NCBI GenBank assembly: GCA_037903355.1
Contig: JBAJFE010000010.1
Location: 186,001-250,000, forward strand
Direction: 5' to 3'
DNA from: Trichuris trichiura
Taxonomy: Eukaryota > Nematoda > Enoplea > Trichinellida > Trichuridae
DNA length: 64,000 bases
Shown: positions 26,401 to 38,345 of the stretch, in pieces
Layout: each line of letters opens with the position of its first letter
Position numbering within the stretch: position 1 is the stretch's first letter
Program-made: the position numbers and the translations under genes
The notes under the pieces: model-generated
Seen by the model: the letters and a program-made list of their open reading frames with translations, nothing else
Databases searched by the model: none
Told to the model about the DNA's origin: nothing

Positions 26401-29400
26401 TGTTGGACCTAATAAGAGAAATAACTAAATAAACATTTTAGCTTTCAAAAACAACGCAACAACTAAAAAAATATTCACGATCGGTATCTTTGCTGAAAAA
26501 GCACGAAAGCTGCTAATGCAATTCAAAACGCTAAAGTTGTCAATCGTACATGGAAAACTGTTTGGTACCACTGAATAACCATATGCACTTTCATTGTAAT
26601 GTGCAACAGTAAACATGCCATGTCAGTTAGACAATTGACAGTAACAATAAATAGAGCCATGAACAAATCAATTTACCCACATAGTTATGCATTCATTTCT
26701 CAAAGTTTTACAAGCAACTGGATGTTTCATAAAAACAACCTACACGATAGAGTAAACATACAAGAGTACGTCATTAAAACTTAAGGGAAACTGCTACGAA
26801 ATGCCTGCTTGGCTTTTATAGCCTCAGTTTTGAAACACAAAGCAATTTTCGTGACTGAAACACGTATTCATTTCAAACAGTCGACACGAATTAATAAGAT
26901 CTGCATAGACTGTCTATGTTATCCGCATAAAAGCATATTATTGATATACGTACGACTAGCTTCCGAATGTATGTATTCAATTTCCTGATAAGTAAAGAAC
27001 TCTCAACATGATAGGCGATGTTAATAGTCTCTAACCCAGCCACGTCCAACTGAGGGTCCCTGAGGGACGTATGGGTCACATTTTTGTTGTCGCGAGGGCT
27101 GCACAGACGATCAGACGAAGTCACTTAATAGAAATCATTGCGAATTATCCCTATTCCTTAAACTTAAACGCAATGTGCATACGTAGGAAGTCGTTTAACA
27201 AAAAACAAAATTTAAAACGGCAATACAGACTTGTGTGCAACAACAACGATTATTCTGTCCAAAAATCGCAACTCCAAACTTTATTTACGACTACGCAGTC
27301 TCTTTTTTTACAGCACATTTTTGGAGGCCGCAGATGTGCTTGAAAACGGTCGTATGGAGCCGCTGGCCACCAGTTTGACATGCCTGTTAAACGCTTAACA
27401 AGACAGAATGAAAAAGACTGGGATGGGCGAGTCGCCCTAGAATTTGCGGCTGATTGGAACTGCCAAGCTTACTTGAATTTCATTACAGAGATAGTATGAA
27501 AATTACTAGGCAACCTGTTCCGGCGTTAGCCATCTCATTGCCACCAACCTTTGCATAGATTCAACCTTTGAAATTTCAATACGAAAAGCGCAGTGAAAGC
27601 AACGAGATGAATAGTTTTAGCACGAAAAGTATTATATACCTATAACAATTTCGAAAAAGGCATAGAATGAAGCAAGCAAGGATGGAACGCACGCGTTCGT
27701 TGAAAGTCATTGAAACTACGCCAAGCAATTGGGAAATAGAAATCAGTTGGATGAATTTCTTCATTCCACTCTGAAGATCAATTCTGATGGTTAACACGTG
27801 CTGTCAATGCTTTAGCCGACTTTCCTTATGTCAAGGACGCATTTGAGCGGATGCTTTGCGGCCCCATTGGTCGGCGACGTACTTTATGCTGACAACTTTA
27901 ATTCCCTGCGTTGGTAATATACTACGCTGAACAACACTGGCGAAATTATGTTTTTCCTGCAATGCCAGTGCTTAGCTTGCTTTTACGTCATTGAAGAGCG
28001 TCAGCTTGGTTTATTCAATAATTTCTGACGTGAGAAGAACTGCTTGATCAGTCGACATTTGTTAACTGTCAGTGATACAGCAATTCCTCTACACTTCCGC
28101 TATATCTGGTTCATTCTCTGTAAACGCATTCTCCAAGAAACTTAGCTGCATCATACTACGCACGCCTGCGTCCAGCAGAGCTAACACAGGAGGAGAACGC
28201 CAACTGTGAAGATAACTAGGACACAAGTTACAAAGGTTTCCCTTTCAAGCAAGAAAATACGATATTACTGAAAAACGAACACAAATGATGTATGACAAAT
28301 GGCCAGAAGTTTTTTGGTACGGAAATTTCAAATTGAATCATCTGTGTAGGCGAGCGATGAGCAAAAAATAGAATAACAACCAAAGGATAATTCCTTTCTT
28401 TACAATTTTACTATCATATCCCGACAGGAAACGTTACGACGGATTGTTTCAAGTAAACAACAGATTAAATAAAAAACAGGGTTACACAATGCATCAAGTC
28501 AAAATCTGTACCAGTATTAACGGGCTACTGCTGCAACCCTGCAACTTAATTACGTTAAGACGAAGCTGGCCTAATCACTTAATAATTTTAACTACGAAAC
28601 AACGACTCGAAAAAAAGCCCATCAACTACTATGAACTCTGGGAAAACAACAACTGACATTGGAAATTTATGAATGATGCATGTAGGCTTACCTGAACAGA
28701 AGCTGCGATTTCGGCACCAAAACCCATCGTCAGCGGTGCTTCATGAGCGATCAGCAAACGACCAGTTTTTTTCACTGACTAAATTTTAACGGACAACAAT
28801 GGTTCAATGGAAGAGGCAGCTAAAGTTCACATACCGAATAAACAGCTTCTTCGTCCCAGGGTAAAATCGTGCGAAGATCAATGACGTCACAAGATATTCC
28901 AAATTTCTGTTTAGCCAATTGTGCAACCTCTTTCATTATATGAACTTGAGTGCCCCAGGCAAGCAAGGTAGCATCATTTCCTGCGAATATGTTTAAATAT
29001 TAACACGTAACAAAAATAACACGACCCAATGAACGCTCAAGCCGGGCGGACATCGCTAATAATTAAAAATTATGCCAACATATTTTCAAAGCCCATATAT
29101 CAGCCCAGTGCCTTTCTTCAGCAATATTTCGATTTTTTTATTCGCCTACAAGAACCATACGGGAAGGCAATTTTTAGCTAAAATACGACGCTTGCATTGA
29201 GCAAAAATCACTCCCAATTAACTTTTCGCTTTTACGCTTTCTCGGTTTCAACATTAAACATTTCTGTTGACCAAGTCGAACTATCAATCTAATTTATGGT
29301 GGGTAAAAACGCTGCCGGATCGAAAAGTTTTAATTAGGCCATCTCAACAGTACGCTGGTAATTTGCATATTTAAGCTTGGTTAAGTTGCCTGTGCAGGTA

Positions 29401-32400
29401 TGAATATTACACTTTGTTGCATTCTAAGCAGACAGTCAATACGAATTTGAAATATATCAATTATCCAAACGAAAACAACCACGCTCGAGAAGGTTTCCAG
29501 AACGATCCCATTACTACTTTTAATGCAAATATCAACATCACAAAAATTGAATGTGATGGTAGGAAACGGCTCGAAAACCTGAATTATCTAGAAAATCAAC
29601 GGAAGCGTAGCTTTGAATAGACCACGGCAACGCGTAACTTCAAGGCAAGTAACGTTGAAAGAAATAAATACACAAACTTTCCACACTAAAAGCTTAGTTG
29701 AAGAAGCTAATGCGAGGTCTTGTTTGCTATCTTAAACCAAGCTAGAACTCTTCAGTTCCGGAGGGCATTTATTTTTGTTTCCAAAAACGGGTTTGGGTCA
29801 CAAGATCGAAAGTCGACATCAGAAATAGTTAAAACTTTGGATGGTGGCAACTAAGCGAATACTCATATTGTGGAATAGGAAGAAACGCTTGAACTGCCAG
29901 AACCACGGCAAAAGTTTAATTCTCGAAGGACAAGTTCATGAGAAAAAAGAAACCCTAAACGAGCCGTATACTCGAAAGATAAGTTTCAGTTATAACTCTG
30001 AAGTCCAAATGCTCAAGCGCTTGAGTCAGATAGACACAGTGTGGTTGTTTTGTACTTATAGGCGCTAAACAAAAGAAACCAAGAAGGTTCAAAGTACATC
30101 TGCAGAGATACAGAGAGAGCACAACATCAGCACAAAGACACCTTTGTGATCAAAAGATATCCCCGTTCAGTAACTTCAAGTATAAAGCAACCACAATGAG
30201 ACCAAATGATGTTTGCGTTTGGTCATCTGAACTTCTGAACTTTCAAGATTTCGGTTCATTCTAGGTTCCTTACTATTCAGGAACTTGTCCTTTCGTGAAT
30301 TAAATCCGTAAAAAGGTACAGGCTGTTCGAGTATTCCTCATTCCAACTTATGGTATTATGATCGCAGCTGTGCAAAAACACATTTCCTTCCACGGAAATG
30401 AAGCCTCAATGGGCGCCTGCTTGCCCTCACACACAGACCTCCATTGAGAACAATGCACAAAAAATTTTGACACGAAATGTTTGATTGTCTTTTTCTTCGT
30501 TAGATAGTTCCAAGACACCCAAAGTGTTCAGGCCTTACCTAGAAGACATTTTTGCAATCACAGAGAACGGAAAAAATACCAATTTCTAAGATATCTTAAC
30601 CGCATTTCTCCTGGACAAATTACAGTTAACACAGAAAAACAGGCCAGACAGGAAACTTCCTTCCATAAGATTTTAGCGATCAAATATAAAGATAACTTCA
30701 AAACAAACAAGATAACTTCAAAAGATATGTGGACGATATCTTTGTAATTATTAAGGCCGGAAAAGAAGAACAATTTCTGCAATTTCTCAACAACATGCGT
30801 CCAAACCAAATAGTTTTCACCATGGAAAAAGAAGAAAACAAAACCCTCCCCTTTCTAGACGTGCTAATTATCCGCACAAATGAAGGGCTTAAAACCAGAG
30901 TCTATAGAAAACCCACGCAGACTGACCAATATCTCAACTTCTCATCTCATCATCCACGATCAGTAATGCGTGGTATCCTCTCCGGAATGGTTGACAGGGC
31001 AATCAATATCTGTGATCCTGAATATCTAAAGCCGGAACTTAACTACATTAGAAAAGTCTTTTACAAAAACCACTACCCTAAATCCTTCATTGACCAAGTT
31101 TTCAAGTACAAACTCCAAAAACGTGAACCCCCTGTTCCAAACATTTCATACACTCCACATTTAGTTGTTCCCTATGTAGTAGGACTAGGCGAGAAAATTA
31201 TCCAATTAGGAAAAAGATTAGGCTTCAGAGTCTATTTCAAGAATTTCGCCAATCTCAGATCGATTCTTCGTACTGACAAAAGAAAAAATTCCTACAACCG
31301 AGAAAACAGGCCTAGTATACGCAGTTGAATGTACGTGCTCAGGAGTTTACATCGGAGAAACAGGCAATACTTTAGAACGTAGATTCAGCGAACACATTAA
31401 AAAGCTAAACTGTTACAAAAAAGCAAAAAACATCCTCGACAATAGTGGCACCCCAATTGCTCAACGCGGAAGACCAATCTCAAACCCAAGAATCACCATG
31501 GACAAAGCTATTCAAGCTTCCGCTGTGGTGGAACACGCTATACACTGCGAACAACCCCTCCGGCCCAAGGTTCTTTGTTACGAAAGCAACCTGCGTTTAA
31601 GAAAACTCAAAGAGGCCCTTTACATCAAACACAACACAACCTTCAACCGAGATCAAGGGGCGGATATAAGTGATGTATGGACAAATATTATCACCCGCCA
31701 CAATTGCTGCACTCTTGATGGGTAAGATACAAAAACACAGGACAAAGTTAAAGAAGTCACTACAAGCATGGAACAAATGGTAACTTATAGGAACCACAAA
31801 TCATCTGGAAAGAACAAAGGGGCAAAAATGGACGAAAATTTAAAAAGAATAGATTAAAAAAGAATAGACTAAAAAAAGAATAGACAAGCAGCTGACAGTC
31901 GCAGAAGAAATCTCTAACAGAGAACTTTAAAATCCTCGGTTTAAATGATGGAAAACGATGCAAGAGAAATCTCCCCGCATACATTACACAGATATTGACC
32001 GCTGACGACGGGTCGCGACAGACCCGAAAGCTCTGGAAGTTCTTTATTCTCTTTTTCTTTTTTTGTGCTTACCAACGGGACACAGCTACCGTATTAAAGA
32101 CGCTGAACTATGAAAACATACAGTCCCGTACCAAAACATCGCATTTTCAACTTCAAAACAAATGCCTATAGGAGACCCACTAACATACGTTAACACATTC
32201 ACTTGACGTCAGGCTGTTTCAGGTAGATCTTTAGGCGAATTATCAATGGAATGAGAGTGGGCAGCGTCTGTAATCTCGAATTAATGCCTTCAGTCTTTTT
32301 GATTGAAGCAATGTAACGTTTCCAGCATTTGTAAACAACATTCCTTCAGTCTGGCATTGAAGAAATTTAGATTTACAAGTGCTATAAACGTTGTACTGCT

Positions 32401-35400
32401 ACATATGCCACATTGAACGGCGCAGTCATTCATACAGCGATTACTTTAAAAAGCCCATAGTTTGCATCATAAATCGGAAGATAGTCTACGTCAGTATCAC
32501 GGGTTCATAAGCCAAAAATATCAATATTAATAATTCATTATTATTTAACTATCCATGCAAAACTTCAACGATCAGAAAAGCTACGAAATTTCTTTCGAAA
32601 GTTTTCATGACAAAACATTTCTGACTAGGGATTACAAGTCAATAAAACAACACCGAGGAACTTGGAGCGTTGATGAGGTTGGATAAATACTCATCCAAGT
32701 AACGAGCTGCGAAAATGCCATAAAGAATTTGGAAACTGAAAGATAAAAAGAAAAGTTGTTAGACATTACGCCATATGGCAATTCAAAAGTTAAGATCGTA
32801 CGACATGCAATGAGCCAAAGAGGTGACTGCAACTACTTTGTCCCATTAAGGCAACCCAACTGACTCAAAAAGCTACGCCTGTAGAGCACGTATGACATTG
32901 TTCAGAAAGATGGTATTAAGCCAGGAATCATAATTCACCTTAAGGAAAGCTAAACAAGCATTTCAAACGACGTGTACATTTTTCTTGCATTGATTCTATT
33001 GTATTGGACCTGCTTCACTCCGATACGCCGACAATAATGACCAACTGACTTGACGCATACTCTAAATTTTTTTCAATTGAAAACCTTGACAATTAAAGCT
33101 TACGGTTATCCTTCCTACGGAATAATATTACAAAATTAAACTTGAATGACGAGATGAAGTCAACTGAAGCTAGACAAACACAACTCAACGTCTAGCTTAC
33201 AGTCTGTTGGAACATAGTGAACAAACAAGTTATGGAAACAGTGACGGCCCATTCCATCAATACGCCCATGAAAAAGTATACCAAATTAGAACGTATTAGA
33301 TCAGCTTCGACTTGACGGTAAGAAATCAGAAAACATATACTTTCCTGCCACTACCCACTACTGTACACAACTCATTCTTCTACTTTCCACTGGAGAAGGG
33401 ACACAGCAGTCCTGAGAGCTCCAGGAAAATAAAAGCTTTTTATTAAAAGTGAGCAAAAATAGGTAATATTTTTGTCAAATTCAAATACAGTCAAACCCTT
33501 GTATCTGCGATTTCTCTCCTCTCGCTCATGCAGATTAATATTACACGATTAGTAGCTTGCGTAAGAAGTAAAACCAGTTCCTGAAATTTCTGCGTGTGCA
33601 GATCGAATTAATCATTAAAAATATTATTAGTGGAGTTATCGCAAGTATCAAGGCCTTTTTCTATGACGTTGCCTGAAGTAGCACGTCACCGAGTGAACAG
33701 CGTTCGCAAGCAACGATACTAACCTTAGGCAGAATGCAAGAAGCAGCAGGCTGGTGAAACTGCGCCACTTTGCTAGGGAAAAATGAATTTATGACTGCGT
33801 CTAAATGGAAAGATCAAAAAGAAAACACCGCGGGGTGACATTAAGAAACTATAAGTTCTTACATAAAAGGCTATGAAGTAATTGTGACGTCTAAATCAGC
33901 AGCAAAAGTTCCCTATTTTATGTTCTTAAATTTCAACGTATTTCCTGAATATAATTTGTGGCAGTGCAGGAAATCCTGCACGCTGTATGCGCTGCGCGTG
34001 CTAAGTTTGTATACAAATCATGATCATTTGAACTTAAAGAACCAGTAAGCCAACTAACGAAGGTACCATAACGCTGAATGCTGGCTGCTTTTTCAGACTA
34101 CCAATTCTTCATATTTATGCAATTAAAAGGTCTTAGACGAATTGGCTGCACTGAAACAAATTGATGTACTGCATCCTGAATAACTGGGGGGAGAAAACTG
34201 TAATCCACCGCTCTGATAAATTATGCGCGTTCCTGAACATAAGACAATAAAACAAACGGAAAAGGAAGTAATCACTATCAAACTAAAATCCGATGACTAT
34301 AAAAACTTCACTTCTAAGGAAAAACTTAAAACTAACACCACGCTTCTTACTCGCGAGCTATGAAAAAAGCTCGCATAAAGAGAAGTGAACAAAAATACTG
34401 TAGGGTACCTTCGCAAAGAAGTTCAGCCTTGCTGAGCGGAAGGGTGTATTTGCCGGTAGGAACTTCATCAACTGCCCTACGATAAAGAATCTTTGGTTCT
34501 AAAAATATGCAGGGGTTCTTGTCTTCAATGCACTGCAGCAACAATCCTTTCGCTTCAAATGGACCCCGTGGCATAACAACCTAAAGAAATTAGGGTCAAC
34601 ATTTTTCGAAAAGTGAGCATGAATAAAACAGTCAAGTCAAAAGTAATCAGGAAAATAAGTTTTATGCTCACCTTAAGTCCAGGAGCATGAGCAAAGAAAG
34701 CTTCAGGAGATTGGGAATGATATAAGCCACCGTGACCGACTGCACCACACGGAGCTCGAATGGTTAACCCTCCACAGTTGAACAAATCACCACTTCTGTA
34801 ACGATACTTTGCGGCTTCATTAACAATCTGAATCGACAAGCAAAGTGCAATAAAGATCAGCTCGTACGGTAACCACACCTGGTCAAATGCAGGCATAATA
34901 TAATCAGCAAATTGAATTTCAGCAATGGCTGTTGCTCCGCACAATGCAGCACCAATACCGAATCCAGCTATCCCCTGCTCACATAATGGTGTATTGAAAA
35001 CCCGTTCTTGGCCTAGAGAATGTTTCAGAAAGATGGCCAATTGACGAACTTTACAGGTCCTTCTGCTTGCATTAAAAAGAGCAAATAGTAAGGCATTAAA
35101 ACATTCTTCCTCATCCACACAATTGTTAGTATTAGTGCTTTTCAGTACCCTACCCTTAACTGCCGCTCTAAACAACAAATTATTGATCGACCTGAACACG
35201 CTGAGGTAGTAAGCATTCACATGGTCTTTCAATCCTTCCATTAGATTAGTCCTTAAAAATACTGCACTTTAACTTTTTTGAAATGAATATATTGCCCTTA
35301 ACCTTACTGCTCGACCAGTTGTTTTAAACAAAACTCCATCATCTTATTTCAAGTAAAAAGATTCAGATCTCTATATATCAACATTTTTGTTGCATACGAA

Positions 35401-36098
35401 CACTATACAACAAAGCCAATCGGAAATGGCATACAAAAACTTGTTTACCGTACTTATCTTGCAAGCCGACAGTGCAGCGAAAAACTCCTCCAAAAGCGAC
35501 ATCTTCGCCAAAAACAACTGAAAGAGAAAAATTCAAAAACTTCGGAAATCGGCTCTAAAAGTTCTCGTATAACAATTTACGAACAGTTTCCCATGCACGA
35601 CTGAAGCTCATATCGAAGGTGCTTATTGGAAAAACTAATCATAAATGTCAAACCAGCAGTGACCTTTAGAAGTAAATTTGATACCAAAATAAACAAGCTA
35701 TATATGGCATGAACATGTCAAAAAATTACAGATAGTTTTTCTAGTGATAAAGCACACATTTTTTTATCAAAAATGCAGATAATTTAAACTTAGAAAACTG
35801 TGGAGCTTTATAATAAAAGTAATGGGCAACATACTAGAATTCGGATTGCTCGACAAGGCGTTATCCAAAGCACTGTTAATCGCCTGGCAGGTATTCATTT
35901 TTTCAGTCGGTCCTAAAGGTTTTATTTTAGCAGTACGAACAAGTCATAACACATCTCACCTGCAACATTTTTTATTAATTCACTAGTGCAGTAAGTGAAA
36001 CGAGAGCATAAGCGCTGAGTGGAACTGTAGCAAGTAAGAAGACTGATCTGCTCTGCCTTGATAGCCACTTGTCGCCGCAGGAAAACGTAGGCAAACAT
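17445..36098 (-). CDS. BCKDHB: Branched-chain alpha-keto acid dehydrogenase E1 beta subunit, mitochondrial (nine exons)
   Basis: This is the beta subunit of the thiamine-diphosphate E1 component of the mitochondrial BCKDH complex (leucine, isoleucine and valine breakdown). I traced nine exons, in gene order: 36098-35960, 35912-35835, 35517-35449, 35012-34879, 34827-34672, 34580-34409, 28980-28835, 28778-28692 and 17585-17445. All junctions use GT-AG and stay in phase, and together they give exactly 1122 nt (373 residues plus stop). Exon 1 encodes an Arg-rich, acid-poor start ([17 protein letters not shown]) suited to a mitochondrial presequence. Conserved blocks include [97 protein letters not shown] (with the catalytic His region), [49 protein letters not shown], and [17 protein letters not shown]. 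Introns are very uneven: 51 bp (intron 4), 5.4 kb (intron 6) and 11.1 kb (intron 8). Confidence 0.96.
17586..27036. other. BCKDHB intron 8, left part; nothing else recognised
   Basis: Most of an 11.1 kb intron. ORFs up to 150 codons are present on both strands but show no family motif, and I saw no transposon end or RNA gene. Decayed repeats too old to recognise by eye are likely. Confidence 0.5.
27037..27386. mobile_element. Small non-autonomous hAT-like element (MITE) in BCKDHB intron 8
   Basis: The left end reads CAGCCACGTCCAACT and the right end, on the minus strand, reads CAGGCATGTCAAACT, matching at 12 of 15 positions. Both ends continue into GC-rich subterminal sequence. The CAG...GTCAAACT start is typical of hAT/Charlie-type termini. 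The 8-bp flanks do not match well, so the target duplication has decayed or the ends are slightly misplaced. No transposase is encoded in the 350 bp. Confidence 0.6.
27387..28691. other. BCKDHB intron 8, right part; nothing recognised
   Basis: Intron sequence between the small hAT element and exon 8, with no recognisable feature. Confidence 0.5.
28981..30508. other. BCKDHB intron 6, part left of the retroelement; nothing certain
   Basis: AT-rich intron sequence. Short ORFs at 29414-29620 and 29841-30068 have no recognisable motif. They could be remnants of the 5' part of the adjacent Penelope-like element, but I could not match them to its known domains. Confidence 0.4.
30509..30690 (+). pseudogene. 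Decayed Penelope-like reverse transcriptase fragment
   Basis: The reading starts [19 protein letters not shown] and, after a frameshift near 30577, continues [20 protein letters not shown]. It parallels the RYVDDIFVI ... [20 protein letters not shown] stretch of the better copy about 190 bp downstream. The catalytic YVDD is changed to YLED here (30536-30547). It is a second, older copy or a partial duplication of the same RT palm region. Confidence 0.75.
30691..31725 (+). mobile_element. Penelope-like retroelement: RT 3' half plus GIY-YIG endonuclease, one frameshift
   Basis: The first frame (to 31328) carries [17 protein letters not shown] with the intact YVDD catalytic motif at 30726-30737, then the PLE thumb region ([48 protein letters not shown]). 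The second frame, joined across an A-rich run near 31278-31290, gives [19 protein letters not shown] and [17 protein letters not shown]. This is a GIY-YIG nuclease with both Tyr-containing strands and the catalytic Arg, ending at TAA 31723-31725. RT fused to a C-terminal GIY-YIG domain is diagnostic of canonical PLEs. The N-terminal half of the RT is missing, so the element is 5' truncated. It lies antisense within BCKDHB intron 6. Confidence 0.92.
31984..32045 (+). ncRNA. Hammerhead-ribozyme-like motif of the PLE pseudo-LTR
   Basis: The core box CTGACGA (32002-32008) is followed by a 6-bp stem CGGGTC/GACCCG (32009-32014 and 32021-32026) with a 6-nt loop, then the GAAA box at 32026-32029. This CUGANGA-stem II-GAAA order is the hammerhead signature, and published PLEs carry such ribozymes in their pseudo-LTRs. 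It lies 277 bp downstream of the endonuclease stop, where the pseudo-LTR is expected. I could not define stem I and the cleavage site with confidence, so activity is unknown. Confidence 0.72.
32046..32175 (+). repeat. PLE pseudo-LTR 3' segment
   Basis: The stretch CAACGGGACACAGCTACCG, then TATGAAAACATACAG and TCCCGTACCAAAACATC, recurs with changes at 46.07-46.18 kb, on the minus strand at 51.16-51.21 kb and on the plus strand at 51.48-51.55 kb. It immediately follows the hammerhead-like core, as in a PLE pseudo-LTR. Confidence 0.7.
32176..34408. other. BCKDHB intron 6, right part; nothing recognised
   Basis: AT-rich intron sequence between the retroelement end and exon 6. No ORF with motifs and no terminal repeats were seen. 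Confidence 0.5.
34828..34878 (-). other. Minute in-frame BCKDHB intron 4 (51 bp, no stop)
   Basis: The GTGTGG donor and TTCAG acceptor bracket 51 nt that keep the reading frame and contain no stop. Retention would insert 17 hydrophobic residues ([17 protein letters not shown]) between FDQ and IVNEAAKYR. Splicing is required to restore the conserved sequence. Confidence 0.85.
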
Positions 36099-38249
36099 GG
36101 CGTTACGTGGTTGCCTAAACTGTACAAGACATTGGGTTTACGCATAAATGAAACTTATTAACTTTTACACCAAGCATAACAGTTAAAATAACAAACCCGA
36201 CAGTATTCACCTAAGTAATGCTGCACTTTCGCATGCACGCATGAAAATATTAATTAAAAATTAAAACCGAAACAGCGAAACAGTCACGATAAGAAAAACT
36301 GAGATTAGTATTAGGTACAACTAAAGTGAGGCAACTATAAAGCCAACAAATTCGACATCACACGTTTCAACAGCTGCTTCTTTCAATGTTTGACGTTAAA
36401 AATTGCTTTTAGGTTATTTAGAAGCTCTGTTCTCAGTGTCAGATGTACTCACAGCGAGCCAGGTCAAATCAGAAGGCTAAGTTGGCGAAAAGTTTTTTCA
36501 TCAAGGAAAAGGGTGCCGTAAATTATATCACACTTGCTGATATGCTTTACCTCGTATTGCGCTGCTATTTGAACCTCCTAAAACCATTTCAATTACTAAG
36601 GCAACGTTGCTTCCTGTATTTAACGTGTGAACAACAGCCTGTTTTGTTATGGTTAAATGTCTTCTTAGAAAAGGTTGTTACCGAGACATAGAACTTTGAA
36701 GACCTCCACAGCTCCATCATCGTCATTCATAACTGGGGAGATCCTGAAAGTTTCATATTTCTCAATAGAACCTTTTTTTTATTATGTCTTTTGGCTGTAA
36801 CAAAGAAGAACTAAAGTATATGGTTCTGTTAAAAAACACATTCTTACTAGTGAAACTGACAGATATTATTAAGCATTTACCATTTAGGAGAATAAAAAGA
36901 AACCAATTTGTGCGCACTGAAGCCCGTCTTTTATGTATGCCGCTGAAATTCAGAAAAGTGTAGTACTTCTGAAAGCACAAGCGCACGATCACCTATACCT
37001 ATAACATTCAGTCCGCTCAGCATAAACGTATAGCTCTGAGTTACAGGAATTCAAACAAAGCGTTGTTAAAGCCTAGTTAACTTTTATTAATAATAGCAAT
37101 AACTAAAACTGCTGCTCAAACACTCAGGCATTCTCGTTTTCACAGGCGAACACATACCTTTCCAAAAGCTGCAATTTCAAAAAATATGAAACGTCACGCA
37201 TCTACTACATACGCGTGTTAACTTATATTTGTCATTAACAATAGTGCTGTCTAATATGGGTGCGCGGGCCCAACGTTCTGCGAACTTAGACAAGACATCA
37301 TGAAAGTGTTTGCAGCGTCACGAAGCATTTAGTTAAATGATTTTTGAAACCTACATTTAATTTTCAAACACTTTACATCACGTTTCTGCCATTTTATTCA
37401 TAGTCAAAAATAACTGAGCTTCCGGGATGCAGGATATCTTAACATCAGCACAGTGATTTGTCTGAAACCAACACTTGTACGGAAACCATTCCTCTGAAAA
37501 CTAGTAAAGTTTCATTACAAATGCATGGAGCTTCCACGTAAACCACGAACTCATTGTCAGCTTACAAATTGGATAAGACCTGAAAGCGCTGTTGATCAAA
37601 ATAAGTCAAGCGTTGTCTTTACAATAAAAAGTCACCAATGTATAAATAGAGTTTTACTGCCCTATTCCAAACTATCCCAGTACTTAAAACTTCCACTAAT
37701 AGGAAAGATGTCAATTGCTTTTCCGAATTTTCAACAACAGCCATTTGCCTGGATTTCTTGTTTCCACGACTCGCTTGCCTTACAAACCAAAGCTAATTAA
37801 TCAGCTACGCCCAACGGGTTTCTTTATTGCAGTCCGTTCACTGCAGCTACTATGGTTCTATTATAATTAATGAATCGCGAGGCCACAGCATCACTGTTGC
37901 TCAGTTCAAGATGAATTCAAGCAATAAACGACTCCAGCAGAAGGAACCATATGAAATGCATTTCTAAGTAGAAAATTTGTAACAGCAGCTAACCGTCTAT
38001 CTCACATCATCATTAATACTGAATGGAAAGCTTTCACTTTCTTATGCATAAGGTATGACCCAACTGAATTCAATGGACACAGGCTGTTGCTTGATCGCAG
38101 TTAAAATGAGCCGAAGGCAGAAGGGTCACTTTCGTCACTACATCTCACTTTTGCGCTATTAGTTTTGCCGTATAAAAGAGCATTCTCAGTTATTACGGAA
38201 TATAGGACAAAAGAGACTGCATAACATTTTGTAACGGCTTGATAAGGTT
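36099..38249. other. Intergenic, upstream of BCKDHB; nothing recognised
   Basis: This contains the presumed BCKDHB promoter on the minus strand. No TATA box or other element stood out, and the ORFs at 36443-36691 and 37525-37800 carry no known motif. Confidence 0.4.
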
Positions 38250-38345
38250 CCGCAGTAAGTATTTTAATTATGGCAAGACCCGAACAGAGAAACCAGTTTT
38301 TTATCCGGAACTTTTGGGTTTCAGACTCGAGCCGTCTTTAGCGGT
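38250..38345 (-). repeat. Decayed PLE pseudo-LTR with hammerhead remnant
   Basis: On the minus strand, CTAAAGA (38341-38335) replaces the CTGAnGA box. It is followed by a degraded stem II, AAAAGTTCCGGA in place of GAAAGCTCCGGA, and then TTCGGGTCTTGCC..ATAATTAAA, which parallels the minus copy at 51.2 kb (CGACGGGACTTGGATTCCGTAATTAAA). The order and spacing match the better copies, so this is an old relic of the same family. Confidence 0.6.
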
